From assembly GCA_903912795.1 (NCBI GenBank), contig CAIWIS010000626.1:1-5335 (forward strand): 5,335 bases of DNA, read 5' to 3'. Shown here piece by piece: positions 1 to 4,442 of this stretch. The position numbers and the translations under genes are program-made. Position 1 is the first letter of the stretch, and every line of letters starts with the position of its first letter. Below the pieces are notes generated by a model, which was not told the origin of the DNA, did not search any database, and worked only from the letters and a program-made list of their open reading frames with translations. The DNA is from an uncultured Bacteroidales bacterium (GTDB lineage: Bacteria > Bacteroidota > Bacteroidia > Bacteroidales > Paludibacteraceae).

Positions 1-735
1 ATTTCACAAATATGCAAATCGAAAAATGTGCCATTTATTGCTGATACAACCATAATTCCTTTTTGTGCTTTTAAAGCCAACGATTTTGGAATTGACATTG
101 AGGTTGTTTCAAGCACCAAATACATTTCGGGAGGTGCTACCTCGCTTGGTGGTTTAATTATTGATTACGGTACATACAATTGGATGAACTCACCTAAATT
201 GCTTCCGTTAGCAAAGGAGGTTGGTGATTTGGCTTTTACAACTAAACTGCGTAAAGAGATCCACCGAAATATGGGTGCTTACATGACTCCACATGCCGCC
301 TATATGCAAACGCTAGGGCTCGAAACGCTGTCGTTGCGATACGAAAAAGCTTCACGTACTTGTTTTGAACTGGCTATCATGCTCGAACAACTGCCTCAAA
401 TAAAATGTGTAAATTACCCCACGTTGGGCGAAAATAAGTTTGCCGAAATTAGTCGCAAGCAATTTGGCGAATATCCTGGAGCAATGCTTACTATCGATTT
501 GGAATCGCGTGAGGCTAGCTTTGCGTTTTTGAATAAACTGAAATTGATAAAAAGAGCTACCAATTTGTTTGATAACAAATCGTTAGCAATACATCCTGCA
601 AGCACTATATTTGGCAATTTCACACCCGAAATTCGTAAATCGATGCGTGTTGCTGATACTACCATTCGGCTTTCGGTAGGATTGGAGAATATTGATGATT
701 TAATGAGTGATATTAAACAAGCATTGAGTAGTTAG
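1..735 (+). CDS. Cys/Met-metabolism PLP-dependent enzyme, O-acetylhomoserine sulfhydrylase-like (5'-truncated by window edge)
   Basis: The reading frame is open from base 1, so the true start lies upstream. The GTG at 28 is only an internal valine codon. About 244 codons are visible, roughly the C-terminal 55-60% of a family member of usual length near 420-430 residues. In visible numbering, D15 in IADTTIIPF matches the aspartate that contacts the PLP ring nitrogen, and K40 in SSTKYISGGATSLGG (codon 118-120) is the PLP Schiff-base lysine. The arginine of TIRLSVGLE (codon 667-669) matches the substrate-carboxylate arginine near the C-terminus. The family makes homocysteine from O-acetylhomoserine plus sulfide in the cytoplasm (MetY type), or related gamma-replacement or elimination reactions. 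The GGATSLGG loop and the HPASTIF segment differ from the commoner GGHGTSIGG and HPASTTHS, so substrate choice is uncertain; O-succinylhomoserine sulfhydrylase or methionine gamma-lyase are alternatives. The next gene starts 6 bases after the TAG stop, suggesting co-transcription. Confidence 0.88.
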   Translation: MSQICKSKNVPFIADTTIIPFCAFKANDFGIDIEVVSSTKYISGGATSLGGLIIDYGTYNWMNSPKLLPLAKEVGDLAFTTKLRKEIHRNMGAYMTPHAAYMQTLGLETLSLRYEKASRTCFELAIMLEQLPQIKCVNYPTLGENKFAEISRKQFGEYPGAMLTIDLESREASFAFLNKLKLIKRATNLFDNKSLAIHPASTIFGNFTPEIRKSMRVADTTIRLSVGLENIDDLMSDIKQALSS

Positions 736-741
736 AAAACC

Positions 742-1314
742 ATGAACAATTTAATTGAAAAAATTATCAACTTTTTCTTCAACAGCAGGTTAAACAAGCT
801 GTTGAAGTTAAGTGATCGTGAAAAACGATTTGTAAATTACAAAAGTGCTCGTTCGATTATACTATTGTTCGAAAGTGATTATATGGAAAAAAATGTAGAG
901 CTAAAGCAATTAATCCAATCGTTAAACAATGATGGTAAAAAAGTGATGGCTTGGGGATTTGTTCGTAAAAAAGATATTTCGACAGCCATTTTACCTGATT
1001 TCAGAATTTTACATCAAAAAGATGCTGATTTTACTGGTATGCCACATAGTGTATTTCTGCGCGAGTTAGAAGATTTAACCTTTGATTTACTTATCGACCT
1101 GACAGTAAGCGAGATAAAACCACTTCAATACCTTGCTATGTATGCTAATGCTGCCTGTAAAGTAGGTACACATAACTATCCGGGTATGTACGATATGATC
1201 ATTGATGTACAACAAGTAAAAGACGAAAATCAACTCAAAGAAGAAGAAACAAATGCAATTCACATATATAATAATCTGATTTTTTACCTTAAAAGTATAC
1301 AAACTAACGATTAA
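742..1314 (+). CDS. Conserved protein of unknown function (DUF6913-like), 190 residues
   Basis: This is a complete ORF from ATG 742 to TAA 1312-1314. It begins 6 bases after the preceding stop with no recognisable Shine-Dalgarno sequence, which is usual in Bacteroidota. The N-terminus (residues 1-35) is basic and amphipathic, with an FFF patch but no cleavable signal peptide, so a cytoplasmic protein is likely. The core alternates hydrophobic strands (SIILLFES near 38-45, KKVMAWGFV near 66-74, FDLLIDLTV near 114-122) with helices, suggesting a small alpha/beta fold. A conserved-looking stretch, CKVGTHNYPGMYDMIID, lies near residues 138-154, and the C-terminus is a charged helix. From memory it resembles a Bacteroidota-restricted family called DUF6913, but I could not verify this. 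No catalytic motif is obvious. Its place between a MetY-like gene and dapA suggests co-expression with amino-acid biosynthesis, but gives no function. Confidence 0.8.
   Translation: MNNLIEKIINFFFNSRLNKLLKLSDREKRFVNYKSARSIILLFESDYMEKNVELKQLIQSLNNDGKKVMAWGFVRKKDISTAILPDFRILHQKDADFTGMPHSVFLRELEDLTFDLLIDLTVSEIKPLQYLAMYANAACKVGTHNYPGMYDMIIDVQQVKDENQLKEEETNAIHIYNNLIFYLKSIQTND
778..806. repeat. 9-bp perfect inverted repeat inside the unknown gene
   Basis: The arms TTCAACAGC (778-786) and GCTGTTGAA (798-806) are exact reverse complements, separated by an 11-base loop. The repeat begins 36 bases after the ATG at 742, within codons for residues 13-22. In mRNA it could form a hairpin just behind the initiation region. 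There is no T-tract, so it is not a terminator. Chance is a reasonable explanation. Confidence 0.35.
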
Positions 1315-1319
1315 ATACG

Positions 1320-1327
1320 TATTTTTG
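1320..1327 (+). promoter_or_regulatory. Candidate Bacteroidota -7 promoter element before dapA
   Basis: TATTTTTG matches the Bacteroidota sigma-ABfr -7 consensus TAnnTTTG exactly and is followed by CA, as in two other candidates in this window. It lies 5 bases after the stop of the upstream gene and would place a transcription start near 1332-1334, about 18 bases before the dapA ATG. No TTTG or TTG is present at the expected -33 spacing. It may therefore be weak, or an internal promoter within a longer transcript. Confidence 0.4.
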
Positions 1328-1350
1328 CACTGAATTTGTACAAATTACCA

Positions 1351-2235
1351 ATGATAAATAACAAACTAACAGGGATGGGTGTAGCTTTGATTACACCCTT
1401 TAAAACAGACGAGTCGATCGATTTTGAAGCTATGGCGCGCTTAATCGAATTTCAGATTAAAAATGGAACTGATTACTTGGTGGTATGCGGCACTACTGCC
1501 GAAACTCCCACGCTTACTGCCGACGAAATGGAACAAGTTGCACGCTTTGCTGTTGAATGCGTAGGCGGACGCTTGCCCATAGTGCTTGGCATAGGTGGTA
1601 ACAGTACCAAGGCGGTAGTCGATAAAATTGCAGCATTTGATATGCCTGGTGTTCACGCCATACTTTCGGTAACTCCATATTACAATAAACCATCGCAAGA
1701 AGGCTTATATCAGCACTATGCAGCCATTGCCAAGGCTTCGCCGCTACCAATTCTGCTTTATAATGTCCCTGGTCGTACTGGCGTTAATATGCTAGCTACT
1801 ACAACGCTTCGTTTAGCCAATGAATTTCCCAATATTTGTGGAATTAAAGAAGCATCTGGCAATTTTTCACAAATTGATGATATCATCAAAAATAAACCTG
1901 CTGATTTTATGGTCATTTCGGGCGACGATGCTATCACATTTCCACTGATAACCCTGGGTGCAGTAGGTGTAATTTCAGTTATCGGTAATGCTTTTCCACG
2001 TGAGTTTAGCCGTATGGTGCGCTTAGCACTTGAGGGCGACTATGCAAGCGCTCGCCAAATCCACCATCGCTTTACCGAACTTATTGAACTTCTTTTTGTT
2101 GAAGGAAACCCAGCTGGTGTAAAAAGTATGCTTGCGCTTATGGGATATATCGAAAATAAACTTCGTTTACCATTGGTTCCGAATACAATTAAGACCTACG
2201 AAAAGATAAAATTTGTTCTAAATCAGCTCAATTAA
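1351..2235 (+). CDS. dapA: 4-hydroxy-tetrahydrodipicolinate synthase (dihydrodipicolinate synthase)
   Basis: DapA condenses pyruvate with aspartate-4-semialdehyde, the first committed step to diaminopimelate (peptidoglycan) and lysine, as a cytoplasmic (beta/alpha)8 barrel, usually a homotetramer. I chose ATG 1351, giving 294 residues, which is normal for the family. An in-frame TTG at 1336 would only add five unconserved residues. Visible landmarks are GVALITPF (10-17), the GTTAET loop with T48 and T49, the SVTPYYNKP segment with Y111, YNVPGRTG with Y137 and R142 (binds the substrate carboxylate), and K166 in GIKEASG (codon 1846-1848), which forms the Schiff base with pyruvate. ISGDD and GAVGVISVIGN follow as expected. 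GTTAE replaces the GTTGE of the E. coli enzyme, a mild variation. Related N-acetylneuraminate lyase-family aldolases are less likely because the paired threonines and the YNVPxRTG arginine fit DapA. It lies 36 bases after the unknown gene. Confidence 0.97.
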   Translation: MINNKLTGMGVALITPFKTDESIDFEAMARLIEFQIKNGTDYLVVCGTTAETPTLTADEMEQVARFAVECVGGRLPIVLGIGGNSTKAVVDKIAAFDMPGVHAILSVTPYYNKPSQEGLYQHYAAIAKASPLPILLYNVPGRTGVNMLATTTLRLANEFPNICGIKEASGNFSQIDDIIKNKPADFMVISGDDAITFPLITLGAVGVISVIGNAFPREFSRMVRLALEGDYASARQIHHRFTELIELLFVEGNPAGVKSMLALMGYIENKLRLPLVPNTIKTYEKIKFVLNQLN

Positions 2236-2423
2236 GCCCCGTTTTAGACGCCATTTGTCAAAATAAAATATACAATTATAAATATCTAGCCTCTTTTTTA
2301 ATAAAATATCTGTTAAAATGAGTGCTTATCATAGTAAAAAGCTGTTTTTTAACACTCCATATATTGCTGTATATGAACGGATTGATATTTTATTGTAAAT
2401 ATTTTAAAAAATAATTTACCACA
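2236..2423. other. AT-rich intergenic spacer after dapA, no gene seen
   Basis: No convincing coding sequence, tRNA or protein-motif ORF is seen on either strand. No classical GC-rich stem plus T-tract terminator for dapA is visible. Two weak dyads are present: TGTTAAAA (2311-2318) with TTTTAACA (2347-2354), enclosing a GCTT/AAGC inner pair, and CATATA (2358-2363) with TATATG (2370-2375). The T-run 2345-2350 falls within the 3' arm of the first dyad. Either dyad could be a weak terminator or a regulatory palindrome, or simply AT-rich chance. Confidence 0.45.
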
Positions 2424-2456
2424 TTTGAGATAATAACGAAAAATGTTGTAATTTTG
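2424..2456 (+). promoter_or_regulatory. Bacteroidota-type promoter of the small lipoprotein gene
   Basis: TTTG at 2424-2427 (-33 element) and TAATTTTG at 2449-2456 (-7 element, exact TAnnTTTG) are separated by 21 bases, close to the spacing expected for the Bacteroidota primary sigma factor. GCAT follows the -7 box. The predicted transcription start is near 2461-2463, leaving a leader of about 45 bases before the ATG at 2507. It is the only candidate here with both boxes well placed, so it is the best-supported promoter of the window. Confidence 0.72.
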
Positions 2457-2506
2457 CATCGATTTTGAATTACAAAACATGTTTAATAATTAAAGTTAAA
2501 AACGAA

Positions 2507-2665
2507 ATGAAAAAAGTATTTTTATTTTTTGCTGTAGCTATCGCTATCGCTTCTTGTGCTCCTAAAGCAGCTGAAGAAGCTCCTGTAACTGATTCTGTAG
2601 CTGTTGATACTGTAGCTGTTGTTGATACAGTTGCTGTTGTTGATACAACTGCTGTTGCTCAGTAA
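2507..2665 (+). CDS. Small repeat-containing lipoprotein, 52 residues
   Basis: I chose ATG 2507 because it gives a compact signal peptide. An in-frame TTG at 2465 would add 14 residues before the signal and lies almost at the predicted transcription start. The signal has MKK, then a hydrophobic core (VFLFFAVAIAI, 4-14) and a lipobox IASC with C17 as the lipidated residue, so it is probably processed by signal peptidase II. The mature chain is about 36 residues: a short APKAAEEAPV linker, then repeating units AVDTV, AVVDTV and AVVDTT, ending in AVAQ. It is acidic, rich in Val, Ala, Thr and Asp, and has no enzymatic domain. The KAAEE just after the cysteine faintly recalls Bacteroidota lipoprotein export signals, so surface exposure is possible but unproven. 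Its own promoter, its own strong terminator and uniform GCT/GTT/GAT codon use suggest an abundant stand-alone transcript. The function is unknown; a structural envelope peptide is a guess. Confidence 0.82.
   Translation: MKKVFLFFAVAIAIASCAPKAAEEAPVTDSVAVDTVAVVDTVAVVDTTAVAQ
2600..2659 (+). repeat. Degenerate 15/18-bp tandem repeat encoding AV(V)DT units
   Basis: The unit starts GCTGTT and recurs at 2600-2614 (15 bases), 2615-2632 (18 bases), 2633-2650 (18 bases) and partially at 2651-2659. The two 18-base units share their first 15 bases (GCTGTTGTTGATACA) exactly, and the first unit lacks one GTT codon. The repeat stays in frame and builds most of the mature lipoprotein. The near-identity at DNA level suggests recent duplication or slippage rather than old protein-level conservation. 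Confidence 0.85.
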
Positions 2666-2674
2666 GTAAATCAA

Positions 2675-2704
2675 TTAAGCTATGGCTTAAAATGCAGATT
2701 GCAT
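2675..2704 (+). other. Two short stem-loops in the 3' UTR of the lipoprotein gene
   Basis: TTAAGC (2675-2680) pairs perfectly with GCTTAA (2685-2690) across a TATG loop. ATGCA (2692-2696) pairs with TGCAT (2700-2704) across a GAT loop. They lie back to back between the stop codon (2663-2665) and the terminator hairpin. Each is weak alone. Together with the terminator they make the 80-base tail almost fully foldable, and could protect the mRNA 3' end or form part of a 3'-UTR-derived RNA. Confidence 0.45.
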
Positions 2705-2713
2705 GAAAAAAAG

Positions 2714-2745
2714 GTCCGTTAATTTTATTAACGGACTTTTTTTTT
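2714..2745 (+). terminator. Strong rho-independent terminator
   Basis: GTCCGTTAAT (2714-2723) pairs perfectly over 10 bases with ATTAACGGAC (2727-2736) across a TTT loop, followed directly by nine T's (2737-2745). Seven A's (2706-2712) precede the stem, so on the opposite strand it could also work, though no gene points leftward here. It ends the lipoprotein transcript and separates it from hisG. Confidence 0.93.
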
Positions 2746-2778
2746 AGAGCTAAATGCTGAATTTTCAGTGTTTTTTTG

Positions 2779-2786
2779 TACTTTTG
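2779..2786 (+). promoter_or_regulatory. Candidate -7 promoter element of hisG
   Basis: TACTTTTG exactly matches TAnnTTTG and is followed by CATG. It lies 33 bases after the terminator T-run and would start transcription near 2791-2793, about 22 bases before the hisG ATG. No clean TTTG is found about 20 bases upstream, so the -33 box is degenerate. Because a strong terminator sits just upstream, hisG needs a promoter in this gap, which supports the call. Confidence 0.6.
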
Positions 2787-2813
2787 CATGCTAAAATTGA
2801 AATTATAAATAAT

Positions 2814-3665
2814 ATGTTACGAATAGCTGTTCAAGCTAAAGGTCGGTTGTACGACGAAACAATGCTCTTACTTACCGAATCAGGTATTAAGTTGGAATCA
2901 GGCAAACGCTTGCTTTTATTACCCGCTCGAAATTTCCCACTCGAAGTTCTATTTTTACGCGATGATGATATACCTCAATCTGTAGCCGATGGCGTAGCCG
3001 ATATAGGTATTGTAGGCGAAAACGAGTATGCCGAAAAGAAAAAGAATGCATTGATTACAAAACGATTGGGTTTTAGCAAATGCCGCTTATCATTAGCTAT
3101 TCCCAAAGAAGCTGATTACAAAGACATTAATTGGTTCAACGGAAAAGTAATAGCTACTTCATATCCCGAAATTTTAAAAGATTTTCTGAGTGAGAAAAAC
3201 GTTACGGCCGACATACATGTTATTACCGGATCGGTTGAAATAGCTCCCGGAATAGGATTGGCCGATGCCATTTTCGATATTGTTAGTTCGGGCAGCACAT
3301 TAATTACCAACCACTTAAAAGAGGTGGAAGTATTAATGAAATCGGAAGCTTTGCTTATTCAACATCCAACTTTATCGGCCGAGAAACAAACCATTCTGGA
3401 CGAATTACTCTTTAGAATTGAAGCCGTACAAATGGCCGAGGACAAAAAGTACGTTTTAATGAATGTTCCATCGGTTAATATCGAAAAAATTATTGAAGTA
3501 TTGCCAGGCATGAAAAGCCCAACCATTATGCCACTTGCAAAAGAAGGTTGGAACTCCTTACACGTAGTTATTGGCGAAAAACAATTTTGGGATATTATTG
3601 GAAAATTAAAAGCACTAGGAGCCGAAGGCATTTTGGTTATACCTATCGAAAAAATGATTTTGTAA
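2814..3665 (+). CDS. hisG: ATP phosphoribosyltransferase, long form (HisG_L)
   Basis: HisG joins ATP and PRPP to give phosphoribosyl-ATP, the first and feedback-controlled step of histidine synthesis, in the cytoplasm. ATG 2814 gives 283 residues beginning MLRIAVQAKGRL, the usual N-terminus. An in-frame ATG at 2790 or upstream codons would overlap the promoter and add residues not seen in the family. GIVGENEY (65-72) is part of the catalytic domain, and DAIFDIVSSGSTL (151-163) is the PRPP-binding loop. From about residue 210 the C-terminal ACT-like regulatory domain is present, including the LPGMKSPTIMPL segment, so this is the histidine-inhibited long form that needs no HisZ partner. The gene is intact. 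It follows a terminated lipoprotein unit and is followed 33 bases later by coaX rather than hisD, so it appears separated from other his genes, at least downstream. Confidence 0.96.
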   Translation: MLRIAVQAKGRLYDETMLLLTESGIKLESGKRLLLLPARNFPLEVLFLRDDDIPQSVADGVADIGIVGENEYAEKKKNALITKRLGFSKCRLSLAIPKEADYKDINWFNGKVIATSYPEILKDFLSEKNVTADIHVITGSVEIAPGIGLADAIFDIVSSGSTLITNHLKEVEVLMKSEALLIQHPTLSAEKQTILDELLFRIEAVQMAEDKKYVLMNVPSVNIEKIIEVLPGMKSPTIMPLAKEGWNSLHVVIGEKQFWDIIGKLKALGAEGILVIPIEKMIL

Positions 3666-3678
3666 GTACTAAAATCGA

Positions 3679-3686
3679 TATTTTTG
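3679..3686 (+). promoter_or_regulatory. Weak candidate -7 element before coaX
   Basis: TATTTTTG matches TAnnTTTG in the 33-base gap between hisG and coaX. The nearest TTTG upstream (3659-3662) is only 16 bases away, shorter than the 21 seen for the lipoprotein promoter. The predicted start would leave a leader of under 10 bases before the ATG. It may be a real near-leaderless promoter, but read-through from hisG is equally plausible. Confidence 0.28.
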
Positions 3687-3698
3687 AGTTAAATATCC

Positions 3699-4442
3699 AT
3701 GGCTTCAGGAAACATACATCTTTGTATTGATAATGGCAATACTTACACAAAAGTAGGTGTTTTTGAAAATGACAAGCTTGTTTTCGATACGCTTTTTACA
3801 AATTGTACGATTGATGACATAACAAATTTAATTCAAAAATACGCACCTACAGCATGTATCTTATGTAATGTTTCTAACATTAACTTGAACCTAGAGGTGT
3901 TTCTTAAAAAATCGTTTTCGCATTTTATAAATTTCGACGAGCATACAATTATACCCATTCAAAATGGGTATAAGCAACCTGAAACTTTGGGTAAAGACAG
4001 ACTTGCTGCTGTAATAGGAGCAAATTTTTTGAAACCTGATTTAGATTTATTAGTTGTTGACGCTGGCACGGCTATAACTTACGATTTTATTGATAGGAGA
4101 TCCGTATATCAGGGCGGCAATATTGCCCCGGGAATGTCCATGCGTTTTAATGCTTTGCATCATTTTACAGCTAAATTACCTTTGGTAGAGCCATGTGGGG
4201 AATTTGAGTTGTTAGGACAAACAACCAACGACGCCATACTTTCGGGTGTTATGAATGGAATTGTATTTGAAATAAAAGGTTATTTTGAGGCTTTAAAATT
4301 TAAATATCCTGAACTTTCAATATTTTTAACAGGCGGAAGCCTAAATTACTTTGTATCAAAGCTAAAAAGTCCCATCTTTGCAGAAAGAAATCTCGTATTA
4401 ATAGGTCTGAACCGTATACTTCAATTCAATGTTAAAAAATAA
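3699..4442 (+). CDS. coaX: Type III pantothenate kinase
   Basis: CoaX phosphorylates pantothenate with ATP, the first step of coenzyme A synthesis. It is a cytoplasmic, usually dimeric, ASKHA-fold enzyme that typically needs a monovalent cation and is not inhibited by CoA. The 247 residues fit the family. Motifs in order are DNGNTYTK (11-18, phosphate loop), PETLGKDRL (94-102, with D100 matching the catalytic aspartate), DAGTAITYD (121-129), GGNIAPG (139-145), the ALHHFTAKLP segment (152-161) and LTGG (210-213, second nucleotide-binding motif). ATG 3699 is chosen because it puts the first motif at the usual distance from the N-terminus. It lies 33 bases after hisG, and its last 14 bases overlap the start of the next gene, so the two are very probably translationally linked. 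A Baf-type activator paralogue is unlikely because all kinase motifs are intact. Confidence 0.96.
   Translation: MASGNIHLCIDNGNTYTKVGVFENDKLVFDTLFTNCTIDDITNLIQKYAPTACILCNVSNINLNLEVFLKKSFSHFINFDEHTIIPIQNGYKQPETLGKDRLAAVIGANFLKPDLDLLVVDAGTAITYDFIDRRSVYQGGNIAPGMSMRFNALHHFTAKLPLVEPCGEFELLGQTTNDAILSGVMNGIVFEIKGYFEALKFKYPELSIFLTGGSLNYFVSKLKSPIFAERNLVLIGLNRILQFNVKK
3949..3973. repeat. Perfect 11-bp inverted repeat inside coaX
   Basis: TTATACCCATT (3949-3959) and AATGGGTATAA (3963-3973) are exact reverse complements with a 3-base CAA spacer. The element falls on codons for IIPIQNGYK at about residues 84-92, just before the PETLGKDRL motif. In RNA it would form a tight hairpin. There is no T-tract after it, so it does not look like a terminator. 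Confidence 0.7.

Noticed and set aside
28..30. GTG as a real start of the first gene
   Set aside because: The frame is open to base 1, and starting here would cut off the N-terminal half of the PLP-enzyme fold, so the gene simply begins outside the window.
414..665. Minus-strand 83-residue reading frame inside the MetY-like gene
   Set aside because: It lies wholly opposite a well-conserved coding region and shows no family resemblance.
1087..1302. Minus-strand 71-residue hydrophobic reading frame opposite the unknown gene
   Set aside because: It looks like a membrane peptide only because of AT-rich antisense codons; no promoter or terminator is associated with it.
1336..1338. TTG start for dapA
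   Set aside because: ATG 1351 gives the normal family N-terminus and length; the extra five residues have no support, and the TTG would leave almost no leader after the candidate promoter.
1441..1750. Two overlapping minus-strand reading frames opposite dapA
   Set aside because: They are shadows of a highly conserved gene and lack recognisable motifs.
2562..2789. Minus-strand reading frame rich in Gln, Leu and Tyr
   Set aside because: It is the antisense of the lipoprotein tandem repeat plus the terminator; the low-complexity QQQLYQQQ pattern comes from the repeat, and there is no promoter or start context.
3116..3631. Minus-strand reading frames opposite hisG
   Set aside because: They lie entirely within hisG, whose motifs fully explain the coding signal.
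3548..3730. Plus-strand 60-residue frame spanning the hisG-coaX junction
   Set aside because: It is out of frame with both intact genes and has basic, arginine-rich composition typical of a shifted frame.
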